The notes beneath the pieces are model-generated. The model saw nothing but the letters and a program-made list of their open reading frames with translations, was not told the DNA's origin and searched no databases. Both the position numbers and the translations under genes were made by a program. A stretch of 64,000 bases of DNA from the NCBI RefSeq assembly GCF_017565645.3, contig NZ_CP086136.1, positions 9,717,501 through 9,781,500 on the forward strand. The letters run 5' to 3'. Positions within the stretch are counted from its first letter, which is position 1; each line of letters opens with the position of its first letter. Below are positions 46,958 to 57,435 of the stretch, piece by piece. This DNA is from Bradyrhizobium barranii subsp. barranii. GTDB taxonomy: Bacteria; Pseudomonadota; Alphaproteobacteria; Rhizobiales; Xanthobacteraceae.

Positions 46958-47446
46958 CTACGGCTTGTGCGCTTTCTGGCGCAGCGCCTCGATGAGGCGT
47001 AGCTTTAGTTCATCTGCGGCCTTCTGGCTGACGTCCTGGCCGATCTGCGCGCTCGCCTGCGCCAGCGCATCGGACTTTTCCATAAACTTCCGGCCAGCAG
47101 GCTGGGCATAGAACGCCTCGATCTGGCGCAGCTCGTCGACGGTGAAGTTTTGGGCATAGAGAGCGGCGATCTGGTCGATCATCGAGGCAAAGAACGGCGC
47201 GTAGATGTCGGAGCCCGGCGCCGTCATTGCATCATAATCGCGCTCGATCTCAGGCCGGTCCTGCGCGACCACGGGTCTCAGCTTGAGCAGGAGCTGCGGG
47301 AGCGCCGCGCGATACTGATCTGCGATCTTCAGCGTGGCGACGAGTTTTCGTGCAGCATCCATCGCCTCGGGCGACGGCCCTTGCGCCGACGCGTTGCAGA
47401 CGAGGAGCAGGAGGGCGCCGGCAATCGTCAACAAAAATCTCGACAT
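46958..47446 (-). CDS. DUF2059 domain periplasmic protein
   Basis: 162 residues with a signal peptide (RFLLTIAGALLLLVCNASAQ) and a helical DUF2059 domain (FTVDELRQIEAFYAQPAGRKFM). The function is unknown; the domain often appears in exported proteins. It lies 41 bases after opgC on the same strand and may share its transcript. The ATG at 47446 follows GGGAGAG. Confidence 0.85.
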   Translation of the reverse strand: MSRFLLTIAGALLLLVCNASAQGPSPEAMDAARKLVATLKIADQYRAALPQLLLKLRPVVAQDRPEIERDYDAMTAPGSDIYAPFFASMIDQIAALYAQNFTVDELRQIEAFYAQPAGRKFMEKSDALAQASAQIGQDVSQKAADELKLRLIEALRQKAHKP

Positions 47447-47487
47447 GCATCTCTCCCGAAAAATAGTCCCGGCGACGCGATGTGTTC

Positions 47488-48708
47488 TCAGCGGCGAGCC
47501 GGAGCCGCGCCGATGATCGTTACCGGCGCGCCTTCGGCGGCGGCCTCCCGCTCGTCGTCGACATCCGTCACCTTGACGAAGAGGCTGGGCACCCGCTCGG
47601 CGCGGTCGAGCAGCCACGCCGCCCCGAACATGATGACGAAGCCGGCGAACGAGACGGCGAGTTGCTCCCAGACGCCCCTGGTGAATTGCATCAGGATCCA
47701 ATGCGCCGAGAACGACAGGAACACGCTGAGGCAAAAGATCGGCAGCGAATGCTGGCCGCAGAGGATGACCGGGTGCAGCCATTTCGAATGCAACGCCTTC
47801 CAGTGGCGCGGGATGAAATAGGTCATCCAGATCGCCACCGCCAGAAAGTGCGTGAAGCGCAGCATGTCGAGGTCGGTCTTGTCGATCGGGTAGATCGCCT
47901 TGATCATCCATTTCGGGATCAGCGCCTCGAGCGCAGGGATGTGCCAGGTCATCACGATCAGCAGCGCGAAGGCAAGCCAGGCCGCGGCCAGCGTCATCGC
48001 CGCCTTCGACCACACCCATGTTGCGATCTTGTCGATCTGGCCGACGCCACACCAGGCGGCGAACACGAACATCAGCTGCCAGCAGAACGGATTGAAGTAC
48101 CAGGTCGTGCCCGGCGGATAGGAGGCGATGTTCCAGTCGAACCGGCGCGCCAACACATACAACACCACGGAGGCCGCCAGCGTCAGGTTCGGCCGGCGCA
48201 CCAGGCCCCACACGATGAAGGGCGCGGCGAGCACCAGCGTGATGTAGAGCGGCAGCACGTCGAGATTGACCGGCTTGTAGCGCAGCGAGAGCGCCTGACC
48301 TATCAGGATGTCTGGATGGTCGAGAAAATTGTGAACGTTGAACTCGTCCGCATACATCGGGTTGTCGAACCTCCTGACCGTGCGCGCGATCTGCGCAGTG
48401 AACAGCAGGAACAGCATGATGTGGGCAACGTACATCTCGCCCGCGCGCCGCCACAGCCGCTTCAGCGCGGCGAGAAACCAGCCGCCGGCGACGATCGGCC
48501 CGTAGATCCAGCCGACCAGATAGCCGGAGATGAAGACGAAGAACTCGGCGGCGTCGCTGAAGCCGTAGTTGCGCAAGGTCAGCCAGGCCACGACGTCGTG
48601 CGGGATGTGATCGAGGAAGATCATCCACAACCCGATGCCGCGGAAGAGATCGAGCCGCAAATCGCGCTCGACCGGCGCCAACAAAGCTGACTGGTCCCGT
48701 GTGATCAT
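47488..48708 (-). CDS. opgC: OpgC-type glucan acyltransferase
   Basis: 406 residues, about ten transmembrane helices. The OpgC start is DLRLDLFRGIGLWMIFLDHIPHDVVAWLTL (with R-G and H-I/V-P motifs), then AAEFFVFISGYLVGWIYG. In rhizobia, OpgC succinylates cyclic or osmoregulated periplasmic glucans at the inner membrane, adding negative charge. The C-terminus (DVDDEREAAAEGAPVT) is hydrophilic. The promoter is presumably in the gap upstream of 48708. Confidence 0.88.
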   Translation of the reverse strand: MITRDQSALLAPVERDLRLDLFRGIGLWMIFLDHIPHDVVAWLTLRNYGFSDAAEFFVFISGYLVGWIYGPIVAGGWFLAALKRLWRRAGEMYVAHIMLFLLFTAQIARTVRRFDNPMYADEFNVHNFLDHPDILIGQALSLRYKPVNLDVLPLYITLVLAAPFIVWGLVRRPNLTLAASVVLYVLARRFDWNIASYPPGTTWYFNPFCWQLMFVFAAWCGVGQIDKIATWVWSKAAMTLAAAWLAFALLIVMTWHIPALEALIPKWMIKAIYPIDKTDLDMLRFTHFLAVAIWMTYFIPRHWKALHSKWLHPVILCGQHSLPIFCLSVFLSFSAHWILMQFTRGVWEQLAVSFAGFVIMFGAAWLLDRAERVPSLFVKVTDVDDEREAAAEGAPVTIIGAAPARR

Positions 48709-49055
48709 GGCCCCGCCTCGTCCGGTGGGCGTCGCGCCGTCGCGGCGCCGATAGATCGGATGCTAGAAAATGTAAATCAAAAGTCACCTGGCCCTGCGGC
48801 TAGTGCCGACGGTAGCCGACCTTGGCGCCCGTGCAAGTGGCTTCGTCACCAGGGCGCGCAGACCGCGTCCGGCAAGTCATGAGACCTTGAACGGCGCCGG
48901 CAGGAGGTGATGGTCGTCCCTGCAAAATGTCGAAAACAACCCCATGCACAGTAGAGGCGGCCTCTTAAGTCCTTGCTTTACCTGCGAAACTCAAACGACC
49001 CGTCGGGCAAAAAAAGCAGCCCACGGTACGATCGCACGCCAGGGAGGGAGCAGGG
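48709..49055. other. gap upstream of opgC
   Basis: No gene is supported. It should contain the opgC promoter and the end of the disrupted cyclase. A short segment near 48960-49020 (CTGCGAAACTCAAACGACC) resembles a dispersed Bradyrhizobium intergenic sequence; I am not sure of this. Confidence 0.35.
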
Positions 49056-50167
49056 TCAGGTCAGCTCGCCGCCCCGAGCGAGCATCTCGGTCAGCATCGC
49101 CTCGGCCTTGTGCTGGAGCGGCAGCGCGCCGCTCTCGGAGGCGATCGCGATGGCCGCGCGCAGGGCGACTATGATCGCGGCCTTGTTCGCCGCATCCGTC
49201 GGCGGCGTCACCACGGCCTCGCCGAACAGGGCCTCGGCCTCGAGGCCGGAAAACCCCTGCTGGCGAGCGGTGTTGCGCGCCTCGCGCAGCATGTTCTGCG
49301 CGGCCTGGACGTCGCCGAGGCGGAAGGTTGCGAGCGCAAGGTAGATCGAGCTGCGCAGCACCGCCGAGGTATAGCCGACCGCCTTCGCCTCCTCGCGCGC
49401 CTCGGCCAGCATGCCGCGCGCCCGGTCGAACAGCCCCTGCTCCAGATAGGCGATGCCGAGGTGACAGGCGAGCACCGGCACGAACAGCCGGATGCCGTGC
49501 TTCTGCGCCAGCACAAAACCGTCTTCGAGAATGGCAGCGGCCGCGGCCGGCTCGTTGCGCCCGAGCATCAGCCAGCCGCCGCTATAGGCGGCGGCGACGC
49601 GGTCGTAGGGGCGGTTGGTCTCTTCCGCGATCGCCGAAGCTTGTTGCTGGAACTGCTCGGCGGCGTCGAGTTCGCCCATGACGGTGTGGGTGAAGCTCTT
49701 CATCATGCAGCAGAGGAGCAGTGTGTATTTTGGGGGAGTGGCAAACGGCGCGCTCGCTTCGGGTCCCATGAGATTAGCGCGGCCTTGCGCCAACATCTGC
49801 TCCGCTTCGCGATATCGACCGGCGAGAAAATAGGCCTGTCCCAGATTGTATTGTGCAAGGTTGCGCCAACCCGGGTTGCCTGACTTCTCGGCGAGGCCAA
49901 CGACCTCCTGGCCGAGCGCAACCGCTTCAGTTGGCGTTCCGTAGAAATTCTGTCCACCCGCCATGACGGTCATGGCGGCGACCTTTCTTCCGATGTCGTC
50001 AATTCCACTAGCCCGGCGTTCAGAGCTGGCCCCGGTTGTTTGGACAGCGCCCCGCTGGATTTAAGTGGATTCCTGCCGGGTTATGCTGAACGCGGGGCTT
50101 TACGGTTTTGTCGTTGCGTCGGGAGGGCGTAGCCCGACCAGAGCGACGACAAAACCGTCGGCGACGG

Positions 50168-50995
50168 TCATGCGGCCATCACCATAGCTTGCGTGCCGAA
50201 GTAAGCCTCGTCGGGCGTGCGCCCGTCAAGGCTCGAGTGAGGGCGTCCCTGATTGTAGAAGGCCAGATACTTGGCAATTGACGCTCGCGCCTCGGACACG
50301 CTGTCGTAGGCGCGGAGATATACTTCTTCGTATTTGACCGTGCGCCAGAGCCGCTCGACAAACACGTTGTCGCGCCAGGCGCCCTTGCCGTCCATGCTGA
50401 TGGCGATCTTCGCGTCCAGCAGCACATCGGTGAACTCGAGGCTGGTGAACTGGCTGCCCTGATCCGTGTTGAAAATCTCGGGCCTGCCGTGCTTCGCCAA
50501 CGCCTCCTGGACCGCTTCGACGCAGAAGGCCGCCTCCATTGTGATCGAGACGCGATGGGCCAGGACCCGTCGGCTGAACACATCGACGACCGCCGCGAGA
50601 TAGACGAAGCCACGTCGCATCGGAATGTAGGTGATGTCCATTGCCCACGCATGGTCGGGCCGCTCGATCTTCAATCCGCGCAACAGGTACGGGTAGATCT
50701 TGTGACCCGGAGCCGGCTTGCTCGTGTTCGGGCGACGATAGACCGCCTCGATCCCCATGCGCTTCATCAGCGTCGCGATGTGGCGGCGACCGGCGTATAC
50801 GCCCTCCCGCCGCAGCAACGATCGCAGCATACGCGCTCCCGCGAAGGGATAATCGAGATGCAGCTCATCGAGCCGACGCATCAAGGCAAGGTCCTCGGCC
50901 GAAACTGGCCGAGGTTCATAGTAGACCGTGCTGCGAGCCAGCTTCAGGACCTTCGCCTGGCGCACGATAGAAAGATCATGATCGCGGTCGATCAT
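50168..50995 (-). CDS. IS3-family transposase OrfB (DDE integrase)
   Basis: 275 residues. The DDE catalytic motifs appear as WAMDITYIPM (Asp), [10 protein letters not shown] (Asp) and DNVFVERLWRTVKYEE (Glu), with an N-terminal HTH_21 (PFAGARMLRSLLRREGVYAG). Its ATG overlaps the orfA stop. OrfA carries T TTT TTG near 51040, and the -1 frame stays open into orfB, so an OrfAB fusion by frameshifting is plausible. Confidence 0.92.
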   Translation of the reverse strand: MIDRDHDLSIVRQAKVLKLARSTVYYEPRPVSAEDLALMRRLDELHLDYPFAGARMLRSLLRREGVYAGRRHIATLMKRMGIEAVYRRPNTSKPAPGHKIYPYLLRGLKIERPDHAWAMDITYIPMRRGFVYLAAVVDVFSRRVLAHRVSITMEAAFCVEAVQEALAKHGRPEIFNTDQGSQFTSLEFTDVLLDAKIAISMDGKGAWRDNVFVERLWRTVKYEEVYLRAYDSVSEARASIAKYLAFYNQGRPHSSLDGRTPDEAYFGTQAMVMAA

Positions 50996-51297
50996 CGCTT
51001 TGCGCTCAGCAGGCCCGCCTTGGTGAGCGCGCCGGACAAAAAATCGTTTTCCAACGCCAGCTCGCCGATCTTGGCATGTAACGCCTTCAAATCGACCGGC
51101 GTCTCGGCCGATGTCTTGTCATGCCCAAACACGCCGGCGGCGCCTTCCAGGAGCTGGTTTTTCCAGATCGTGATCTGGTTCGGATGAACATCAAACAGTT
51201 GCGCCAGCTCCGCCAGTGTCTTGTCGCCTTTGACCGCAGCCAAAGCAACCTTCGCCTTGAATGCCGGAGAATGCGTCCGGCGGCTCTTCTTCGTCAT
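50992..51297 (-). CDS. IS3-family transposase OrfA
   Basis: 101 residues: an HTH (FKAKVALAAVKGDKTLAELA, DVHPNQITIWKNQL) followed by a coiled coil (LKALHAKIGELALENDFLSG). The ATG at 51297 follows AGGAGCGAAG; a longer frame (to 51351) is not needed. Co-linear with orfB and joined to it by a 4-base overlap. Confidence 0.9.
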   Translation of the reverse strand: MTKKSRRTHSPAFKAKVALAAVKGDKTLAELAQLFDVHPNQITIWKNQLLEGAAGVFGHDKTSAETPVDLKALHAKIGELALENDFLSGALTKAGLLSAKR

Positions 51298-53763
51298 CTT
51301 CGCTCCTGATTCGCAGCAAGAATCCTCGCCGCTGTCAGGCAGAAAATCCACTCAAGCTACTGTCCGAATTTGCGGGGCCAGCTCTGTCGGCCTCTTTTCC
51401 GAGATCGATCCACTCGGCAACCTGACCGGACCAGATGAATGCCATTCGCGCCTCCATCCGGAGGTCAATTGCATCTGCCTCCCGCGAGAGAGTCATTGGC
51501 ATCTTGTCGAGCGAACTCATCGCGACCCCGAAATAGTCGACCGCATCGGCATACGCCGAGCGCACAAGACATTTCTGCGCGGCACCTCTCCCGTACCCGA
51601 ACGCTTTCAGCCAATCCTTCGCGCGCATCGCGTGGTAGCAAAGCGTGTCAGGACCGTCGCTCCATGTCTCGTCGCTTTCGAAGGCCGCAAGTATTCGCCC
51701 ATGTATGTTCTCGCGCACCTTTTCGACCATCGACTCGTAGGTCACTTGGCGGACCATCTCGTGCTGGAACTCGATCGAGTCCTCAAGTTCACTATCGATC
51801 CTGACGAGGATCTCGGCTCGGTCGAGCGCTCCGAGGCAATCCTGGAGAATGTCTTCGGGCAGCGCGGCGACGTTCCGCAGCATCATCACGCTTGAGCGCG
51901 GCCCCAGCGCCGCCGCTATTTGGAGAACCGAGCGCTCCTGCCTTGAGACACGATCGAGCCGCGCCGCAATCACCCCCTGAATGCTGGTAGGGATGCCGAG
52001 CTCGTCAATAGGTCGAACGAGCGCAAGGTCACCCCACTGACCGCGAAGCGTGCCACTATCTTTCAGTCCACGGCAGACTTCCTCGAGAAATAGAGGAACG
52101 TTGGCAGTATGAGAGATGATCCGGTTCTTCAAATCGGTGTTCATCGCCGACGGTCCGAGCATATCGGCCAACATGGCCAATCCCGAATCGTCATCCAGGG
52201 GGCGCATTGCAATCACTTCCGCATGGCAGCGTGCGATCCACTCGGGCATGCCGTTCGGCCTGCTCGTGAGAAAAACTATCAGGTTGGGACTCTGTAACGA
52301 CGCGATTGCAGCAACAACCGCATCGCTGGCTCGGTCGATCCAGTGCAGGTCCTCGATGAGAAGAACCGTACGCTGTTGAAAGGCCAGGCTTTGCACGATG
52401 GCGCAACTTGCATCGGAAATGGCACGCGCGCGCGCGTAAGGCTCCAGCTCACTCCAGCGATGATCCGCGACCGGAATATCCAATATGGAATCGATCGCGA
52501 GCTGATGGATTGCCGGCAACTCCTTTCGGATGTCGACCAGACTATCCGAATCTCTGGCGGCAACTTCGAAGATCGAAAGTATGGTGCGCTTGAGCGCGCT
52601 GAACGGCACGCCCTGAAGGTTCGGACTACACTCGGCGTCAATCAGCCGCCAGCCATCGGCCTTGAGCTCCTGGGCGAACTCATGCGCGAGCCGCGATTTT
52701 CCGATGCCTGCATCGCCGATCAGCAGGACCGTCTGCCGGCTTGCACTGGACCTCTCCGCGGCACGTGCCAAAAGGGCCCGCTCAGTCGTGCGATCGACAA
52801 ACCGCGAAACGCTCCGCGCTCGTCGCACCCGCCAGCTTGAAAGGTCGCTCGCTCCGACGACACGGTAGACCGGCAGCGGCTCGTTGAAACCGCGCAGCAC
52901 CTTGCGACCCAAGGCTTCGAATCGGACATGTCCATCCGCGAGTTTCTGGCAGGCCTCCGACACGTAGATCCGATTGGCCTCGGCCGCGGCCTCCAGCCTC
53001 GCGGCAAGATGCTGAGCGGCTCCTCCGATCTCGTAGACCTTGGAAAATTCGCTGGCGACCATATAGGCGACGACGTGCCCCGAATGGAGGCCGACCCGAA
53101 CCTGAAGTCCGGGATCGCCAAGACTGCCGACCCGCCGGACAAGCTCGATGGCCGCATGGCAGGCCAGCGGAGCATGGTTGTCGTCGGCGATCGGGGCACC
53201 AAAGACAGCGGCCAAGCCGTCCCCCAACTCCTTGCTGACGATGCCGCCAAACTGGCGTACCGCGCCCGTCATGGCCGCCAGCGCTGGCTCCAGGCGTGAG
53301 ACGGCCTCCTCCGGCTCCAATTCGGCAACAAGCCCTGTGGAGTCGATGACGTCGGCTCGGAGAATTGTCACAAACCGCCGCTCGCTGTCGGGATCAGCAC
53401 GCCGACGTACCGCCGCCCCACACTTGGAGCACCAGCTATCGTCCGAATCAATCGCCGACTGGCACGCGAAGCAATGCATTCCTGCGCCTTCAAGGATCGC
53501 GGCGTCGCTGTCGTCCAGCGCCCGCGAGCAACTCGTGGTAAGAATACCTATCGAGAACCGCTTAGCAATCGGACTTGCCCATCGCCGTTAGCGGAGCACG
53601 GTGCGGTTGGCGATCTGGACGAAACACAGTCCTGAGTGGTAGCCTATGCAAATCCCAGCAAAGATGGGGCATATATTCGGCGAAGCCGGGTTGGCAAAAC
53701 TAACCGGCGTCGCGGAGCTGTATGTATTTTCACAAAGCCAAGGACATATTGAGGGAAAAGACG

Positions 53764-54258
53764 ATGGGGTCGAGAACTTACACCGGGGCTTCATTCAAAG
53801 ATTTGATGAACGACAATTATTTCCCTCTGGAAAACATGCAGAGGAGCGTGGACATCCTCAAGGCGTCGCCGGACATCCACGTGCCGACCCTGGAGTACGG
53901 CCAGTACCATCTGATCCTGACGCCGGCGGACAAATGGCCGGACGGGAGCGCGGCGTACTGGCACAAGGAGAAGGGACGAGCTCGCGTCGACCTCACCACG
54001 CAGTTGAATACGGTCCCGCTGTCCAAGGACGAGCCCGGCGTGATCCCGCTGACGCGATGCGCGCTGCTCGATGCCTGCGTGCGGAAGTGCTTCAATTCCG
54101 AGCCGCCGATCCCGATGAAGACCAATATCATCACTCACGCGGCGAGCGACGCCTATGCCGACCGGCACGAGATCCGGCTGGAGTGGGAGTACGACAACGG
54201 TGAGGACCAGGCGCCGACGCTGCTCCACCTGACGATGGTCTGTCCGTACCGCCCCTGA
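53764..54258 (+). CDS. hypothetical protein
   Basis: 164 residues, soluble, with mixed beta strands (TLEYGQYHLILTPADKWPDG, HEIRLEWEYDNGEDQAPTLL) and two cysteines (RCALLDACVRKCF holds three). The ATG at 53764 follows GAGGGAAAAG. It is the first of several plus-strand genes (nuclease, tyrosinase, DUF2182) and may belong with them. No family recognised. Confidence 0.55.
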   Translation: MGSRTYTGASFKDLMNDNYFPLENMQRSVDILKASPDIHVPTLEYGQYHLILTPADKWPDGSAAYWHKEKGRARVDLTTQLNTVPLSKDEPGVIPLTRCALLDACVRKCFNSEPPIPMKTNIITHAASDAYADRHEIRLEWEYDNGEDQAPTLLHLTMVCPYRP

Positions 54259-54501
54259 TTCCGAGCGGGAGCAGCAGCGCGGAGGCTTCCGCACCAATCG
54301 AAGATGGTCCGTCGTCGCCACAGCATGCGTTGCACGACGGACCAATCATGCCCCGCCCGCTCCGCTCGAAGGCCGCGTTGCACTGTCTCGCGGCCGCGCC
54401 CCGTCACGGGCCTGTCGCACGAAGATGATCCGCTACCTGCCAGTGCGCGCGCGACTCGCCTCGATGAGGCGGTCGCCGCGTTCGTTTGACAGGAGCGCCC
54501 G

Positions 54502-55539
54502 ATGCCCGTTGGACTGCTGGAGGTCGTAGGCACCATCGATGTCAGCCAGTTCTGGCCGGAGGGCCGGTCGGACGCCGACACCACCAAGGTCGTGGTGAAT
54601 GTCGCCCCAGACGCGATCCGCTTCCGCAAGAACGACCAGGTGCCGTTCCAGCCGACCCACGTCTTCGAGGGCGCCAAGGTCAAGGGCCGGACCGCGTCGG
54701 CGCCGATCAAGAACGGCAAGCTCACCATTCGCCTTCAGGGCATCGACGCGCCCGAGCTGCATTATCAGCCCTCGCCGCTCTCGGCCGCCGAGAAGAAGGG
54801 CCTGAGCGACGCCAAGCGGCAGGCCTATCATGAGGTCACACACCCCTACCGGCAGTTTCTGGGCGCGACGACGAGCAAGGCGCTGCATGACTTCCTCAGC
54901 AGCGCCGGCGGGCCGACGCTCGCCTGCCGCGTGTTCACCCATGTCGATGCGCCGAACGAGGTGTTCGACACCTATGGCCGGCTGGTCGGCGACATCGAGG
55001 TGACGGTCGCCGGCAATAAAATCGACATCAACCACTGGCTAGTGGTGCAGGGCTTTGCCTATCCGACCTTCTATTCTTCGATGAACGACGACGAGATCAA
55101 GGCCTTCCTCGCGCTCGCGAAGCCCGCACGCGCGCAGAAGCTGCCGGTCTGGAAGCATCTCGCCAAGACGATTCCCGCTTTCGACTTCGACCTGCGCGAA
55201 CCCAGGAAGAACGAGACCGACGTCCTCGCGACCGACAAGGGCCCCGTGATCCTGCCGAAGCTCTATCGCCGCTACACCAACTGGTCGGCGCGCAAGAAGG
55301 CCAAGGTGACGAGCCAGACCTTCCAGAAGTTTCTGGGCGAAGGCTCCGGCGGCAGGCCCGACACCTGCTACGAGATCGACGACTTCCTGACCAACGGCGT
55401 GCACTCGGCCACGCCGCGCAATTTCGCCGACTTCGTCGAGGGCGGCAAGACGATCAAGTTTCAGCCGGAGGGGCTGGTGTTCGGCGAGGCGCCGTCGAGT
55501 CTCGTGGGGGCGGACGGCAAGCCGATCACGACGTTCTGA
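54502..55539 (+). CDS. thermonuclease-like (SNase fold) protein
   Basis: 345 residues. The SNase start KLTIRLQGIDAPELHYQP (about residues 73-90) has the Asp of the calcium site in GIDAPEL. The conserved arginine region is less clear, but YGRLVGDIEVTVAG and INHWLVVQGFAYPTFYSS match the family's middle. The C-terminal 150 residues have no domain known to me. No signal peptide is seen, unlike most secreted nucleases, so a cytoplasmic role is possible. AGGAGCGCCC precedes the ATG. Confidence 0.75.
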   Translation: MPVGLLEVVGTIDVSQFWPEGRSDADTTKVVVNVAPDAIRFRKNDQVPFQPTHVFEGAKVKGRTASAPIKNGKLTIRLQGIDAPELHYQPSPLSAAEKKGLSDAKRQAYHEVTHPYRQFLGATTSKALHDFLSSAGGPTLACRVFTHVDAPNEVFDTYGRLVGDIEVTVAGNKIDINHWLVVQGFAYPTFYSSMNDDEIKAFLALAKPARAQKLPVWKHLAKTIPAFDFDLREPRKNETDVLATDKGPVILPKLYRRYTNWSARKKAKVTSQTFQKFLGEGSGGRPDTCYEIDDFLTNGVHSATPRNFADFVEGGKTIKFQPEGLVFGEAPSSLVGADGKPITTF

Positions 55540-55773
55540 GGACGCGCGCGGCCGACCGGGATCAACGGCGTTTTGTCGCAGATTGTTGCCGGCCGTGAGC
55601 TCGCACGTTCATGCGCCGCTATTCTCCTGTCGTTGCAGGCATTTCCGACGGCCGAGCCTGGCCGATCAAAGACCGCTCGCGCTAACGGTTAGAATTCGCT
55701 ACTACACAACCATAGATTTTTCGTCTATTTTCCTGGCCGCGGCGATTGCGGAGCGTCCTCGGCAGAAGTCCGA

Positions 55774-57426
55774 GTGACCCAAGATGCCGGCTCTCAGAGC
55801 GAGCCGGTGGATGAGAGCAAGATCAATCCGGCGGAGCCGCCTGCCCGTTCTCTCGGCCGGCCGGCGCCGCAGTCAAGCGACAAGGAGAGCGGCATGCTGG
55901 TTCGACAGAACGTGTGGGAGCTTGGCGGCGACTGGGCGGATCCGATTCTCTGGTACGCGCGCGCCGTTGGCGCATTGAGGCCGAAGCCGCTCAACGATCG
56001 AACCAGCTGGCGCTTCTGGGCCGGCATGCACGGCTATCATCAGGGCCTGTGGGAGTTCTACGGCTACAAGGCGCCTGCCGAGCAAGTTCCTGCCCAGGCC
56101 GACTTCGACGAGTTCTGGCAGCAATGTCAGCACGGCAGCTGGTATTTTCTGCCGTGGCACCGCGGCTATCTGATCGGGTTTGAGAAGCTCATTCGTTCGA
56201 CCGTCGTGACGCTCGGCGGGCCGCCTGACTGGACCTTGCCTTACTGGAACTACTTCAAACCCGGTCAGGATGGCTTGCCGCCGGCATTCGGCAGCCCGGA
56301 CTGGCCGGACGGCACAGGCAACAATCCTCTCTTCATTGAACAGCGGTGGGGACCCGGCGATCCCTCGCAGCCCGGCAAGGTCTTCGTCCCGCTCGATGCC
56401 GTGAACCTGGATGCGATGGACGTTCACGAATTCACCGGCGTAGCAAGTGGCGGCGATCGCGGCTTCGGTGGCATCGACACCGGCTTCGAGCACGGCGGCA
56501 CCAAGCATGGCGACATCGAAAGTCAACCGCACGACCAGGTTCACGGCCTTGTCGGCGGCGAGAAGATGTTCCCGGAGGCGAGCACGAGGCCATTGCCGGG
56601 ACTGATGTCGTCACCGGTGACGGCCGGTCTGGATCCCATCTTCTGGCTGCACCACGCGAATATCGATCGGCTGTGGCAAAGCTGGAGGCAGGGCGATTCC
56701 CAAAACACGGATCCGGAAGAAGCCAGTTGGAAGAAGGGACCTGCCAGCCTCGGCCAGCACAAATTTGTCGTTCCTCTCCCCGACGGCTCGCCGTGGGAGT
56801 ACACGCCGGAACAGATGTCGGACTTTGCCGGGGTGGGCTATACTTACAGCGATTTCTCGCCGGCAGGCGCGCCATTGGCGGCCGTCGCCGGCAGGACAGC
56901 GACATCATCCGGAGCGGTCGCGATGGCGAGATCGACTGGAGCAACAGTTGAGGTGCTTGGCGCCAATGCCCAATCGCTTCCCGTCGCAGGGAAAGGTGCC
57001 GAGACCTCCGTGCAACTCGATGCGCGTACGCATACGAAAGTTGCCGCCAGGCTGGCTGCCGGCCCTGCGCCCGGGGCACGCGCTGAGCAGGTCTTCCTCA
57101 ATCTGGAGAATGTGCGCGGATATTCCGACGCCACCGTGCTGCAGGTGTATCTGCAGTTTGCGGGGAAGGACGGCGCGCCGTCCTTCGAGCGGCAGGTCGG
57201 GAGCATCGGGCTCTTCGGCATCACCAAGGCGACGGAGAGCGATACCGGGCACGCGGGAGACGGCTTGTCGTACGCGCTGAACATTACCAAGCCCTATTCG
57301 GAGTTTGCCGGTTCGGGCAATGCCGATCCCGCAAAGGTCGGCGTTCGCCTCCAGGCCGTCGCGCCGGTGCAGCAGTCGGCCGACGTGAGTGTCGGCCGCA
57401 TCAGCATCGTCCGACAGGGCGATTGA
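55774..57426 (+). CDS. tyrosinase-family copper protein
   Basis: 550 residues. CuA ligands H86, H120 and H129 stand in GMHGYHQG, CQHGSWYFLPWHRGYL; CuB ligands H253, H257 and H293/H294 stand in PHDQVHGLVG and DPIFWLHHANIDRLW. A C-terminal beta domain (about residues 380-550, LDARTHTKVAARL...) resembles the polyphenol-oxidase shielding domain. It starts at GTG. It would oxidise phenols to quinones, and the start has no signal peptide. The DUF2182 gene overlaps functionally 10 bases downstream and may supply copper. Confidence 0.88.
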   Translation: MTQDAGSQSEPVDESKINPAEPPARSLGRPAPQSSDKESGMLVRQNVWELGGDWADPILWYARAVGALRPKPLNDRTSWRFWAGMHGYHQGLWEFYGYKAPAEQVPAQADFDEFWQQCQHGSWYFLPWHRGYLIGFEKLIRSTVVTLGGPPDWTLPYWNYFKPGQDGLPPAFGSPDWPDGTGNNPLFIEQRWGPGDPSQPGKVFVPLDAVNLDAMDVHEFTGVASGGDRGFGGIDTGFEHGGTKHGDIESQPHDQVHGLVGGEKMFPEASTRPLPGLMSSPVTAGLDPIFWLHHANIDRLWQSWRQGDSQNTDPEEASWKKGPASLGQHKFVVPLPDGSPWEYTPEQMSDFAGVGYTYSDFSPAGAPLAAVAGRTATSSGAVAMARSTGATVEVLGANAQSLPVAGKGAETSVQLDARTHTKVAARLAAGPAPGARAEQVFLNLENVRGYSDATVLQVYLQFAGKDGAPSFERQVGSIGLFGITKATESDTGHAGDGLSYALNITKPYSEFAGSGNADPAKVGVRLQAVAPVQQSADVSVGRISIVRQGD

Positions 57427-57435
57427 CGGCCGCTC

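Larger units (their letters stand above)
50021..51387. mobile_element. IS3-family insertion sequence
   Basis: About 1.37 kb with inverted termini (CAGAGCTGGCCCCG at the left; the complement ends at about 51386), and orfA/orfB on the minus strand. It interrupts the cyclase gene, whose two halves join in frame. No clear target duplication is visible, apart from a possible 2-base overlap. The 131-base end is identical to bases 1-131 of the window. Confidence 0.9.
49056..53479 (-). pseudogene. adenylate/guanylate cyclase-AAA-TPR regulator, disrupted by IS3-family element
   Basis: The N-terminal 697 residues lie at 51388-53479: an N-terminal zinc ribbon (CFACQSAI, WCSKCGAAV), a class III cyclase domain (RFVTILRADVIDSTGLVAEL, KELGDGLAAVFGAPIADDNH) and a STAND/AAA ATPase with Walker A LIGDAGIGKSRLAHE. 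The C-terminal part at 49056-50020 is TPR-rich (WRNLAQYNLGQAYFLAGRYR). Removing the IS joins GKEA-E/D-R-RASGIDD in frame, giving about 1,018 residues. The IS breaks it after the ATPase, so the truncated product would lack the TPRs. It was presumably a cyclic-nucleotide signalling protein; a CNBD channel is present at 23.2 kb. Confidence 0.88.

Noticed and set aside
48944..49174. Small plus-strand frame upstream of opgC
   Set aside because: Arg/Ser-rich shadow of the disrupted cyclase's C-terminus.
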